Shown here: positions 53,385 to 64,000 of the stretch, one piece after another
Layout of the letters: every line of letters begins with the position of its first letter
How positions within the stretch are numbered: position 1 is the first letter of the stretch
NCBI GenBank assembly: GCA_024449915.1
Contig: JAMZAV010002219.1
Span: forward strand, 62,001 to 126,000
Length of the DNA stretch: 64,000 nucleotides
Direction of reading: 5' to 3'
DNA from: Sweltsa coloradensis
Lineage: Eukaryota; Arthropoda; Insecta; Plecoptera; Chloroperlidae
The notes under the pieces: model-generated
What the model saw: the letters and a program-made list of their open reading frames with translations, nothing else
Told to the model about the DNA's origin: nothing
Database searches by the model: none
Translations under genes and position numbers: made by a program

Positions 53385-54700
53385 ACATGTTGGACATGAG
53401 GTTTTTAATAGAGACAAAAACACAACAAACAAACAACGGCACAGAAAACAGCACCACTATAGTGTGTCGAGCCTCTAATCTCGCACTGAACAGAAGCTAA
53501 CACCGACCAAACATAAACTGCACAAGCTGTGTGGACAGAATAGACGGAGAACAACACTGAGATCACAAACACTTTACTGAGTAGCAACAAAAACTTTCAG
53601 TCGGGACGGAACAGACATTCTCTTAAAGATAACAGACGTCTAACTGAATCACATTTAAAAGAAACAGAAGCCAACGCCATTTGCTGTGGAGTCCGAACAA
53701 GAACGGAACTAAGAGCGGAAAAAAGGACAGCACATAAACCGAGTCAAGACTCTAATCTCACATTGAACAGACAGAGCCTAGCACTTTCTAGACATCAACT
53801 CCTCAGGCTGCACGGACCAAACAGACAGAGTGCTTCTCTGACAAGCAGAATAGAATAAAGAGAGAACTAAACCTTCCAGTCTGGATTGAACAGACAACCT
53901 CCTGAAGTGACAAACATTAAACAGAATGATGAATGTGAACGAGGACACAGCAAAGACTTGAACAAGCAACACATACAGCAGCAGCAGAAGCTTACTCTAT
54001 GTACTGAGACCAGAGCGAAGAGCGCGGACAAAACACGTCTGCCTGGGAGAAGAACAACAGACCGACTGCAAGGCTTTCTGCTCTGCTGTGCTGTGTGCGT
54101 GCCGGTAGTAGTCAAAAGGTGCGGGGCGGCGAGGTCATATCGAAGCTGCACTCAAGGTGCATTGACTTTTTATCAAATCGTGTTGATGACAGTGGCGCAT
54201 GTACTATAAGGTGTGTAATTAATTGGTTGTAGGTGATATAAGAAAATATGTAGTGAGGCTCATCGTGACGACACTATATTGTCGCAGATATCACATTTTC
54301 AGCAATTTTTCTTTTACTTTGGACTTACTTGTAAAATGGTGATTTTACCTCAAAAGCAATATTTGTAAATAAATACCGTGGCCATGAAATCGATCACCAG
54401 TTGGCAGAGACCAAGCATCCACGTTGCACATCGACGAATCAGGGAAACAACTTATGGAAAGTAAGCTACTTCCCTACTGACAGGCAAACAGCATAAAACA
54501 GAGACGGACACAAATTCAAAGAACAAAACCTATCAGTCTGGACAGAATAGACATTAAACTGACCACATTCAGCAGAAACAGAAGCCAACGCCACGTACTG
54601 TGGAGGCCGAACAAGAACACGACAAAGAGCGAATGCAGAACACGTCCGCCTGCGACAAGAACAACAGACAGACTGCAAGGCTAGGCTGCTGCTGCGCTAA
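53385..54700 (+). repeat. Longest Repeat B copy
   Basis: About 1.3 kb. It contains internally repetitive ACAGAACAGAC / AACAGAAGC / GACTGCGAGGC sequence, the core at 54118, the GTGTGTAATTAATTGGTTG segment, GAGGCTCATCGTGACGACAC, and then a restart of the upstream half (54455-54700). It is the best guide to full Repeat B structure. A LINE (54702-56068) inserted before its second core. Confidence 0.65.
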
Positions 54701-54701
54701 A

Positions 54702-56068
54702 TAATGGTAGGTATTGAATTATTTGCGGATGATACAAGCATCCTTATAAGATGCAAAATACATGAAAACCTAATAAACATCAGTGAAGAAGTACTTGCTG
54801 CTGTAACTAAATGGTTTCAAAATAATAAGCTTCTACTTAATGCAAATAAAACTAATTTTATCGAATTCCGTCCCAAAAAAACACCAAACAATGTAAACAA
54901 CGATATAGCAGTGAAAACCCTAAACAATGTGGTGGACAATACTGAAATAAAGAAAGTTAATACAACCCAATTTCTTGGCATGTACATTGATGATAATCTA
55001 AATTGGCACAAACATTGTGAAATGTTGGCTAGTTAACTAAGCTCTGCATGCTTCTCATTAAAAACAATACATTTAATAACTAACATAAAAACAGCAAAAA
55101 TTGCATACTATGCCAATTTTGAATCGCACATGAGCTATGGCATTGAAATATGGGGAAAATCAACAAAGGCACAAATAATATTCAAACTTCAAAAACGAGC
55201 ACTTCGAAATGTTCTAGGTCTTAAACAAAAGAAAGACTCGTATACTAAACCACACTGTAAACCACATTTTATTAAACACAAAATACTCACTTTCTACAGT
55301 CTCTACTTATTTCAATCAATCATAAATATTTAAAAAAAAATTAATCAATCAAGAAACGAACAAAGATATTCATACTCATAAGACAAGACAAGCCAATAAC
55401 ATTCATACAAAATATTACAAAAGAACTTAACTCAAGATAACTCATATTATACTAATTCTAAATTTTACAATAAACTCCCAGCAACTCTTAAAGAACACAT
55501 CCAGCATGAGCATCTTCAAAAATAAACTCAAACAACTATTGTGCAACAAAGCCTAGGCCCTACTACTCAATTGAGGAATTCCTGCAAGACAAACAACTTT
55601 AGAATTATAATTATATATATCGAATAAAAACCAACTAGGCCTAATACATACTGTATTCTTCAAAATGCCCAACTTATTTTGATACATCTCAGGACTATAA
55701 GTACAGGTTGCCCTCACTCTTGCATTATATAAAATTGTGTGCCTCATAGCATAGATGGGCTAAATCAATGTGAACTAGGCCCATGTATTTTTAAATATAT
55801 TAAGTATTTAATTAAGTGTAGTATTAATCTAATGTGTTGGTATATTAATTATATTTATCATTTATTTGACTTATTTTACTACATTTTATATGCTAGTTTA
55901 TCTTATTTAATTAAACATACTCTATATTAATATTTTCCAAATACCCTAGCTAAATAATCTTCCACTGAAGATTAGAAGGGTCAAATTACAGTGTAAAATG
56001 TATTTACCTATGTAAATGTATGTACCAATCTGTATTGGAAATAAAATTCATTCATTCATTCATTCATC
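54702..56068 (+). pseudogene. 5'-truncated LINE with ATTC tail
   Basis: The first frame (54704-55036) begins just before motif C (ELFADDTSILI, catalytic Asp pair) and reads KWFQNNKLLLNANKT and TQFLGMYIDDNLNWHKH. After a stop, 55130-55333 gives MSYGIEIWGKSTKAQIIFKL, QKRALRNVLGLKQKK. Later fragments (FYNKLPATLKEHI near 55470) complete the C-terminus. The 3' untranslated region ends with ATTC repeats at 56046-56068. The insertion splits a Repeat B copy. Confidence 0.8.
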
Positions 56069-56082
56069 ACTGTAGCCCTTGT

Positions 56083-56160
56083 AGATGGCAGTCAAAAGGT
56101 GCGGGGCGGCAAGGTCATATCGATGTGGCACGTTAAATGCATTGAAATTATTCAGAATCG
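56083..56160 (+). repeat. Repeat B core, right part of the split copy
   Basis: GGTGCGGGGCGGCAAGGTCA at 56097 with flanking GATGGCAGTCAAAA. It continues the copy interrupted at 54700. Confidence 0.6.
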
Positions 56161-56166
56161 TATGTA

Positions 56167-56364
56167 TGTTAGTGTCATGTTCAAACTTGTAGATTTAGCC
56201 ACCTTGGATTCTATCACGGAGACCCAAGTAATGAGTAGGTATACCTGTGTGGAGTTTGTATAGGAACCTTGGAATGGCGGAATAAATAGATCTGACAGTA
56301 CTAAATGAATACATCTTTTATCTCCATCCATCCTCAATCATATTACATATTTTCATACATAACA
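56167..56364 (+). mobile_element. Ty3/Gypsy 5' LTR
   Basis: 198 bp from TGTTAG to TAACA, the short inverted ends TGTTA/TAACA being typical. An AATAAA signal is at 56281. Immediately after comes ATGGCGACGAGTATCGG, a primer-binding-site-like leader that I have seen downstream of many animal Gypsy LTRs. The internal region is displaced about 5 kb by an inserted LINE. The 3' LTR would lie beyond the window. Confidence 0.65.
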
Positions 56365-56471
56365 ATGGCGACGAGTATCGGATATAAATTAAAGAGTATT
56401 TTAGTCAGTCGTTGGAGTCGGTCGCAACAGCTCGTAGTGCGTGAGTAGAGCGGGGAGTCAATCGAAGGGCA

Positions 56472-58193
56472 ATGAATGGTGATGGTGCAACAGAACCGGT
56501 ACAATGTGTGGGGTGTAAACGACGAATTAGAGAAGTAACAGCGTCTTTAGAGTGTGCAGAATGTGGCGAAAAAATTCATAAATCGTGCTCACGAAAAAAC
56601 AGCGCCGGCGCTGCGGTGTGTAAAGGCTGTGATACTGAAAAGGCAGAAGGTAGTAGTAAGGACGCTGTGTGTCTAAGACTATTAGATGAGCTAAAAGAAG
56701 CGTATCAGAACATTGTTGAATTAACTAAAGAGAATGTAAGCTTGCGTAATGAAATTGATCAGTTAAAAACAGATAGCAGAGAGGAGGTGACGGTACCCAC
56801 GTCACTCACCTTGAAGTCCGTTGCGAATCAATGTGGGTCGAGAACATCAACAATAACACGGGGTCATGAAGGTGGAAGTATAGAGAAGCAAATTGACAGT
56901 TTTGAGCAGAGGGTTTTAGTGGTAAAACCAAAGAATCCTGAGGATAGAAACAACATTAGAAACATAAAAAGAGTGGCGGCGCCAGACAAAAATCATTGGG
57001 GGGGCAGAGGATGGGTCAGGTAATAAAGTGGGGGGGCAATAAGTGGCGGGTAGCTGGGGTCTGGGGCGAAGCTCCAGCCGCCGGAGGCCCTTGCGCCGAA
57101 GGCGAAAATTTTTTTCACCATACTACAGTTATTTCGTCATGTTTTAACTGAAAAATGGCAACTGTAGGGATTACCGTTTTGTTTATGAAGGATAAACACT
57201 TGGTAAAATAAACACAAATATGTACAGTTTGTTGTATTTAATTTGTGATTTGATGATTTAATTTTAGTAATGTTACAGTGCAAAACAAACAAAACAAAAA
57301 ACTCGTTCTGGAACAGTCGCTTATTTTATAATTATAAGCATTACTGGAATTACGGTAGGAACAATTTATTATAAAATGCAATCGATATACATTAATTTAG
57401 AACAGTGTACTACGACTGGGGGGGCAAGCGGGGGGGCAGGCCATATTTTGGGGGGGCAATTGCCCCCCCATGCACCCCCGTAGCGCCGCCACTGTATAAA
57501 AAGTAGTGTAAATCCAGCTAAGATAAAAGCTAAGGTGGTAAGTTTGACCGAAAACAAACACGGACATGCAATAATTAAATGCAATGATCGAGAGTCTTCA
57601 AACAAAATTGCAGAGTGTCTTGCTGAAAGTGAGACGATAGAGGTATGAAACAAAACAAAAGGTGTTAGATTAGAGCTGGTCGTGTCATGTGTCGACAGTG
57701 TAAAGAGTTGTGATGAAAATAAATCGGAAATAGAAAATAAATTGATCGAACAAAATGAACTTGATAGGACAATTGACAATTTCTGGCTACGAATTCACGA
57801 TGTAAAATTTTCACGGAGTAAGGACAGTGCACGTATAAGGTTTGAAGTTGATGTACAGACGAGTGAGATAATCCTAATGGTAAAGGAGGTAAGCTCGCAC
57901 TAGACTGGGAGATTTGTGCTGTAAATAAACAGCGAATATTTTCCATTGCTATAAGTGCCAAGGCTACGGCCACAGGAGTTTTGAGTGCCAATCACGTAAA
58001 ATATGCTGTAAATATTGTAGCGATGACCACGATTGGTACCAATGTAAAGCGGAATACCCGTACTGTATAAACTGTTATAGGAGGAATAGGAGGAAACCCG
58101 AGGAGGAGCAATGGGACTGTGGGCATGTGGCTCATAGCCAAGTGTGTAGGGTGTTTGGTGAAATTAAGGATAAGGTGTACCGCAAGACGCAAT
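56472..58193 (+). pseudogene. LINE ORF1: PHD-like finger, coiled coil, zinc knuckles
   Basis: Start MNGDGATEPVQCVGCKRRI: C-x2-C...C-x2-C...H-x2-C...C-x2-C (CVGC, CAEC, HKSC, CKGC), a PHD/treble-clef-like finger. A heptad-like helix follows (RLLDELKEAYQNIVELTKEN). After the MITE (56972-57495) the frame resumes as NPAKIKAKVVSLTENK. The C-terminal part has knuckles CYKCQGYGHRSFEC and CKYCSDDHDWYQC, CINC. The last piece ends KVYRKTQ. Frame breaks occur at about 57640 and 57900. ORF1 proteins of this type coat the RNA of the element. Confidence 0.75.
56972..57495. mobile_element. hAT-type MITE with 8-bp target duplications
   Basis: Flanked by ATAAAAAG at 56964-56971 and 57496-57503. The ends are AGTGGCGGCGCCAG... 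and, as reverse complement of the right end, ACAGTGGCGGCGCTACG. The ends carry long G runs (GGGGGGGCA). The 524-bp insert has no gene. Taking out the insert and one duplication restores the ORF1 frame. Confidence 0.85.
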
Positions 58194-58229
58194 AGGAAGA
58201 ACGCCTGCAGACGACAAATGAAGTAATTT

Positions 58230-60820
58230 ACTTAAATATTGCGGGGCTTATACATCATAAGGACGAATTGGAACTGTTAATGTGTGAACGGAGGCCGGCA
58301 ATAGTGTGCTTGTGCGAAACGCATGTGACGAGTGAAGTAAGTGTGCATGAGTTAGACATCAAAGGATATAATTTTGTGCAAGCGATGTCGTACAGTAATC
58401 GTACTGGTGGTTGTGTAATTTATGTGAGGCATGATATAAAAACTTGCAAAGCCGTGAAATCTGAGTATGAAAATAATGCATGGATAGTAGGAGTTGAAGT
58501 CAGTAAAGGCCAATCTAAAGTCGCAGTATACTGCGTGTACCACTCACCTAGTCAATCGGATGCAGCATTCATAAAATATTTTGAAAAATGTCTGGATGAC
58601 ATGTTAGAATACAAACATGATATTATTATAACAGGAGACTTTAATTTAGATTACTTTAAAGAGGAGTTTTATGCAATAAAAATTGAAGAGCTAATGACGT
58701 CATCTGGATTAAAATTGTTGTATGATAAATTCACAAGATTAGGCGCCCAGTCAGCAACCCTGATAGATCTCATGTACAGTAATAACAAGAATTTATCAGT
58801 CTATGTAGTCAATGAATGTAATATCAGTGACCATGAAACGTTGATATGTAACTACGATTTTAAACTAAGCAGCACTTTTAAAGGAGACTGTGTCAATGAA
58901 AATAAAAGTAGAAATAAAGTACACCCGGACAAAATAAAAAATCAGTTAAATGAAAAATGCCTGTGGTTACCTTTTTGCACTGACGTCCAAAGTCAAGCAC
59001 GAAATTTTTGTGATAATTTTAAGTTGGCAATTACTGAATCCACGAGTGTTATAAAGAGTAATGCATCATACGTTAAGCCCTGGGTGGCTAAAAATAAAAA
59101 TGTATTAGAGGCTAGAAGAAAATGTATAGCAGAAAGGGAGTCTTTTTTGCAGAATCAAACTCAAATACAATGGAATAGATATAAAGTAGCGAGGAATTCA
59201 CTGTGCAATACGTTGCGAATTGAGAAGAAAAAGTTCTATACGTCAACGATCGATTATAATAAGCACGATGGTAAGGCAATGTGGAAAGAGTTAAAGGTCC
59301 TCATTAATGGTAATAAGAAAAGTAAGATCATAAATGACAGTATTGTATTTGATAACAATGAGGTTGTGCATTCTGATTCAGATTTTGCCACGAAATTAAA
59401 ATTGTCGAAAGTGTAAAGAAGATTGAACTTGAAATTCCTCTTGTCGATTGTGACTTGACACATATTAATGTAGATTCTAGTTTTGATAGTTTTCCAAAAA
59501 TGCAGTTGAATGACTTAAAAATAATTATTTTTAATTTTAAAAATAACAAGGCTTCACCAGACCAGATAAGCGTAGACATATGAAAAACACTTTTGATATA
59601 TACAGTGAGCAATATTAGACCTAGTTAATTTGTCATTGGAAAATGGGGAGATTTACGACGAATGGAAATGTCAACAGTAATACCAATACGCAAAAGTCAA
59701 TAACCCTAGTAAACCAGAAGAGCTGCGACCCATAAACTTACTGCCTATTTTAGAAAAAGTGATTGAGATATGGGTTCATAACCACTTGTGGTTATATTTT
59801 GAAACACGTTAATTGAATTAATACCAGTATGACTATAGGAAATTAATAAATCTACAGGAAGTGCGCTGCAAATTGTAATGTCAAAGTGGAGAGGTGAAAT
59901 TTATAAAGGAAACATTGTTTTAAGTGTAATGCTAGATCTTAAACGTGCGTTTGAGACTGTTAATAGACCGATATTGTTAAAAAAACTAGAGAGATATGGA
60001 ATTGGTGGAAAAGCGTTAGATTGGTTTAAAGATTATTTAAGTGATAGGCAGCAAGTTGTGAAAATAAATAATAGTGTATCTGAAAAAAATGGGCTGCGAT
60101 ATTGGAATGCCGCAGGGTAGTGTTTTTGGGGGGTTTACTTTTCCTTATATATATAAATGATATGAACATTTGCTGTCCTGAAGTTTTTTTTAAGTTATTT
60201 GCTGATGATGCTTTAGTATTTGTAGCCGGTAGTAATTTCAAGGAATTATGCGACAGAATGAATAGAGCAATTGTGAAGATAGTGGAATGGTTTGCTAAAA
60301 ATATACTTAAATTAAATGTAAGTAAGTCAGCTTGCATGTTAATAACAAGTTCTACTAAAAAGAGGAGAGCTATATTGAAAGAAAACCCTGAGAGAGTTAT
60401 GATAGAAAATCAAGTATTACAATTCCAGATCACTGTCAAGTATCTTGGTGTTATGATCGATGCCATTTTATCTTTTAATGAACATGTATTATATATTTGT
60501 AAAAAATCTCAAAAAAAAAAAGGTTGGACTGCAATTCAGAATAAGTAAATTTGTATCACATTGGGCAAGACTTTTACTTTTTAAAGACTATTATAGCTCC
60601 GCATTTTGATTACTGTGCTTCACTTCTCCTGTATACCAATAAAAGCAATATTGACAAGTTGCAAAAAATTCAATCGAAGGCAATGAGATGTATTCTGGGT
60701 TATAATAAAAGAACACATAGGAAGGATATGTTGAATGCGTTAGGTTTCCATTCCGTCGAACAAAGAATTATGTTTAAAAGTATGTTGTTTTTACATAAAA
60801 TAGTATGTGATACAGGGTAA
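58230..60820 (+). pseudogene. LINE ORF2: endonuclease and reverse transcriptase
   Basis: Endonuclease (58230-58870): VIYLNIAGLIHHKDEL, VCLCETHVTS (catalytic Glu), ITGDFNLDYF, SATLIDLMYSNN, NISDHETLI (SDH). The 382-codon frame ends at 59416 after the linker. RT fragments: DLKRAFETVNRPILL (motif A, 59938), a damaged motif B near 60110 (GSVLGG...), LFADDALVF (motif C, 60196), VKYLGVMIDAILSFNEH, and finally KLQKIQSKAMRCILGYNKRT. Frameshifts at about 59410, 59580, 59690, 60105 and 60545 make it inactive. No RNase H is seen. Confidence 0.85.
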
Positions 60821-61289
60821 CTATTTAAGTGAATTTCTAATGAAAAACTGTGAAACCATAATCATAACACTAGGAACGCCAACCAGTTTTTTATTAAAAC
60901 CATGACAAATTGTAGTTCTGAAAGGCTCTTTTTACTAGTGGCATTAGAATGTACAATAAAATTCCTGATAATGTGAAGGGTCAATCCATGTATTGTTTAA
61001 AAAGCAGTTGAGTGAGTTTTGAAAAAGGAGTGTCCATTCGGTAACTAAGTGGTGATAAATGATGTCGTCTGCGGGCATTGGGGAGGAGATTTAAAAAAAA
61101 ATTTTAAGTCTACATTTTAAATAATAATAATTTTAGTATTTTGTTAGATTTAAGGTTGCTATTATTGTCTTTTAGTTTGTAGGCCGTGACTGTCCTGTAT
61201 TTGATGTATGAAATCAGTGTAATGTATACTAGTTCTGCTGAACTAAATGAAATAAGAACACACAAAGTAAATATAAAAGTGATTTCAAC

Positions 61290-62260
61290 AAAAGACTAAA
61301 AGTTTCGAGTGTTTTATAAAATTAACCTCAAAAAAAAGCGCACCACGTTTTTCAAACATGGTGATCCATCAATGTTTCCCCCTTTCAACTCGAAAGACCC
61401 AACCAGAAATGGGAAAAATGGCTAAAACGATTTGACATATTCTTAAAAGCTTCAAATCACCAATGCAGAGAGAAAAAAAAAACATGTTCCTATTTCTAAT
61501 GGGGGAGGAAACATACGAAGTTCTAAAGTCACTTCCAGGGAACCAGCTTGGGGAAGAGTCCTACGAAATTCTGGCACAACGCCTATCCTCACACTTCAAA
61601 CCAAAAGTAAATGTTGACTTCGAGATTTTCACCTTCAGGCAGACAATTCAAAATAACACAGAATCAATAGACCAGTTCTATGAAAGATTACTGAAACTGT
61701 AAAAAAACTGCCAATTCCAAAACCCAGAAAACGAGATCAAGGCTCAAATAATAGCACACACGAACAACAAACGAATACGGCGATATGCCCTTCGAGATTC
61801 TCCAACTCTAGAGGAACTGCTAGACACAGCTCGTACATATGAAGCCACAGACACCCTAGCCCAACGCATGGAAGAAATCTCGACCAGGTCAAGGATGAAT
61901 CCGAGCGTGGAATCGCTCAATGCAGTAGGTTCCCAATCTAGCCTAGACCGGGCCCACAAACCCAGTCAATGCACCATCATTCAACAGGCCCAGGCCTAAT
62001 ACAGGCAGGCCTATCATCACTGCTCAGAGTCTGGCCAGGTTTTCAGACAATTCACACCCAGGGCCATCACGCTCAATGTCTACAAGAAAATGCTACTTCT
62101 GTGATCAAGTCTGGCCACACGAGGGAGGACGTTTAGCCTGCCCGGCCTACAATAAGGTATGCTCCATCTGCCAGAAGCGGGGTCATTTTCAAAAGGTATG
62201 TAATTCAAAATATATGCATACTCCTGTTTACTCTATTACAGAAGAGTCATTCTAGGCCTA
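61290..62260 (+). pseudogene. Gypsy gag (capsid and zinc knuckle)
   Basis: From ATG 61359, with a frame break: WEKWLKRFDIFLKAS, MGEETYEVLKSLPGNQLGEE, EIFTFRQTIQNNTESIDQFY (capsid-like), a stop at 61702, then LRDSPTLEELLDTARTYEAT. A retroviral-type zinc knuckle follows near 62085-62200 (CYFCDQVWPHEGG..ACP and CSICQKRGHFQKVC). It continues the element whose LTR is at 56167. Confidence 0.7.
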
Positions 62261-62269
62261 TTCAACAGG

Positions 62270-64000
62270 CGATGGCACAGTATGTCTCATCAGAGGAGAA
62301 GGAAATCTTTGTAATATCGTCAGCAAATCACATGTCTGTATGCTCTAAAACCCCCAAAGTCAATATTGGCGTAAATGGGGCACAAGTAACGTTCGTTTTG
62401 GGACTGGTGCTTCAGTCTCCATCATTAGTGAAAGAATACTCAGAGAATCTAAAATTCCATATGAAACAGTAGGAACTTCAACAAAATTCTCGTATGGTCT
62501 ACAGAACCCATGCCTGTAGTAGGATGTTTCATTGCCACTCTCACCAGCGACAAAAGTCAGCACAAGCAATGTTGTATTTGTCAAGGGGAATAGTGTCCCA
62601 CTTCTAAGTTATCATCAGCTATGAGTCTTGACTTAATCGAAATAAGACTCAAGAGGTAGGGTTCGCGCAAACTCGATTTCCACAAGTAAAATGTACCAAA
62701 ATAATTCCCTAAAGTCTTCACGGGAATTGGTATACTCGAAAACTTCCAAGTCCACTTACACATTGACCAGAATATTAAACCAGTAGCACAAAAACATCGA
62801 AGAATTCCATTTCACATACGAAAGTCGGTAGAAAAGGAAGTTGCACGTCTCGAAGAATTGGACGTAATTGAAAAGGTGTACGGTCCAACACCATGGGTAT
62901 CACCCATTGTGCCAGTCCCAAAACCAAATGATCCCGATACAATTGTGTGTAGACATGAGACAGCCGAACTTGGCTATTAAACGTGAGAATCATATAACCC
63001 CAACAATTGACGATCTTATTTCTTCACTCAATGGAGCAAAAGTCTTCAGTAAATTAGATCTTAACGAGGGCTACCACCAGCTTTTGCTGGATGAAGAGTC
63101 CAGGTTCATAACCACCTTCTCGACACATATCGGTTTAAGAAGGTATAAGCGCCTTAACTTCGGTATAAATGCGGCAAGCGAAATATTTCAAGACACTATC
63201 AGACAGGTCCTTAACAATATTAAAGGTGTGATAAATATCAGTGACGATATCCTGGTTTTTGGAGATACTCAAGAAAGTCACGACGCAGCACTAGCCCAGG
63301 TATTACAAAGATTGGAAGACTCGAATCTCACTCTCAATTTAAAAAAATGTTCATTCAGTCAATCTACACTAAAATTCTTTGGATACATGTTTTCGGAAAA
63401 AGGCATCGAGGTCGATCCGGATAAGGTTGAGGCAATCTCTGTTATGGGACCACCAAGAAATGTAACAGAAGTACGTAGTCTACTCGGTATGTTGCAGTTC
63501 TGCGGAAAATTCATTCCGAACCTTTCATCCATAAGTGCACCAATCCGCCATCTCACAATGAAAGAGGTTGATTTTCAGTGGGCCTGTGAGCAACAGGAGG
63601 CACAAGATAAACTCAAATTTCAACTCCAATCTAGCAAAGCGCTAGCGTACTTCGACTCATCTAAATCACTCCATTTAACAGTCGATGCCGGACCAAAAGG
63701 ACTTGGAGCAATCCTCTCACAAAAACATCCAAGCGAACCAGACGAAGTCATCGCTTATGCAAGCCGAGTTCTAACACCAGTCGAAGAACGGTACAGCACG
63801 ATCGAAAAGGAAATGCTAGCGGTTGTATATGGAGTAGAACATTTCCACTTGTATCTTTTTGGAGCAGCTAATTTTATCATACACACAGACCAAAAGCCCC
63901 TAGTTCACATACTAGGTAATGCGCGCTCAGTGACGTCTGCTAGACTAGAACGTTTGACTCTCCGACTAATGCCATACTCTTTCCAAGTCCTACACAATCG
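62270..64000 (+). pseudogene. Gypsy pol: protease relic, reverse transcriptase, RNase H (runs off the end)
   Basis: Protease: the active-site block reads GTGAS near 62400, with Gly in place of the catalytic Asp, next to a frameshift. RT begins near 62780 (RRIPFHIRKSVEKEVARLEE, GPTPWVSPIVPVPK). One frame break lies at about 62950, after which about 350 codons are open to the window end: FSKLDLNEGYHQLLLDEE (motif A), LNFGINAASEIFQ, NISDDILVFG (motif C), GYMFSEKGIEVDPDK. RNase H: LTVDAGPKGLGAILSQ, STIEKEMLAVVYG, IHTDQKPL (Asp, Glu, Asp present). Integrase is outside the window. No ATG is needed because it is part of a polyprotein. Confidence 0.85.

Larger units (their letters stand above)
56390..61270 (+). 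mobile_element. Near-complete LINE inserted in the Gypsy leader
   Basis: The 5' untranslated region starts near AGTATTTTAGTCAGTCG. ORF1 is 56472-58193, ORF2 about 58230-60820, and the 3' region runs to about 61270. The exact ends and target duplication are not resolved. It separates the Gypsy LTR and leader from the Gypsy gag. An APE endonuclease and zinc-knuckle ORF1 place it with Jockey/I-like LINEs. Confidence 0.7.

Noticed and set aside
56378..56470. The 5' leader and first ORF after the LTR as Gypsy gag
   Set aside because: ORF1 at 56472 has LINE-type zinc knuckles and is followed by an APE endonuclease. Real Gypsy gag begins near 61359.

Overview
This window is eukaryotic and almost certainly from an invertebrate animal. 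It has no operons, it contains GT-AG introns of about 80 nt and longer, and it is packed with metazoan transposon families: LINEs of several clades, SINEs with tRNA-like heads, hAT, a Kolobok-like element, PIF/Harbinger, Mutator-like fragments, Helentron-like elements and a Ty3/Gypsy element. The species cannot be fixed from the sequence. I see no rRNA, CRISPR or bacterial feature and no clearly intact host gene. The best non-transposon-like candidates are a DUF4806-type gene and a two-finger C2H2 gene. Both are small, and both occur in each copy of a local duplication.

Layout. 1-7478 is a second, damaged copy of 11215-22388. It lacks 5.2 kb of copy 2 (13214-18429) and carries 1.5 kb that copy 2 lacks. 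The shared block holds the 3' end of a minus-strand I-like LINE (LINE-beta), a short retroposon (called SA here), a GC-rich hairpin array, the DUF4806 gene, a solo LINE-gamma tail and the zinc-finger gene. 13.2-18.4 kb holds LINE-beta, LINE-gamma, SINEs, a hAT relic and a Helentron-like element. 22.4-38.2 kb is a mosaic: another I-like LINE 3' end, two hAT relics (one with exact 8-bp target duplications), Mutator-like and other DDE-like transposase pieces, a HARBI1-like gene broken by SA, nested Helentron-like elements, a THAP fragment and many copies of an A-rich dispersed repeat (Repeat B).

38.4-49.5 kb is one LINE whose ORF1 carries an SGNH esterase-like domain plus a tandem-repeat tail. 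It is split by a 3.5-kb foldback palindrome in ORF1 and by a 2-kb TTAA-flanked Kolobok-like element in ORF2. 50-56 kb holds SA copies, two 5'-truncated LINEs and Repeat B. 56.2-64 kb is a Gypsy element (5' LTR, then gag and pol running off the window end). It is interrupted by a near-complete LINE, which is itself interrupted by a 0.5-kb hAT-type MITE.

The least expected signal concerns 3' ends. Read on the minus strand, three otherwise different repeat tails (alpha, beta, gamma) end in the same fold: a 6-bp stem with unrelated but compensating sequences, a loop containing a TTAG/CTAA core, then TAAA and a short repetitive tail. Beta and gamma are the 3' ends of LINEs. The SA body occurs with either the alpha or the beta tail, as expected of a SINE that has swapped LINE-recognition modules. 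The second notable object is the foldback element. Each arm has six ~155-bp tandem units containing a YY1-like ATGGCGGC motif, surrounding an inverted duplication of the C-terminal part of a cysteine-rich gene.
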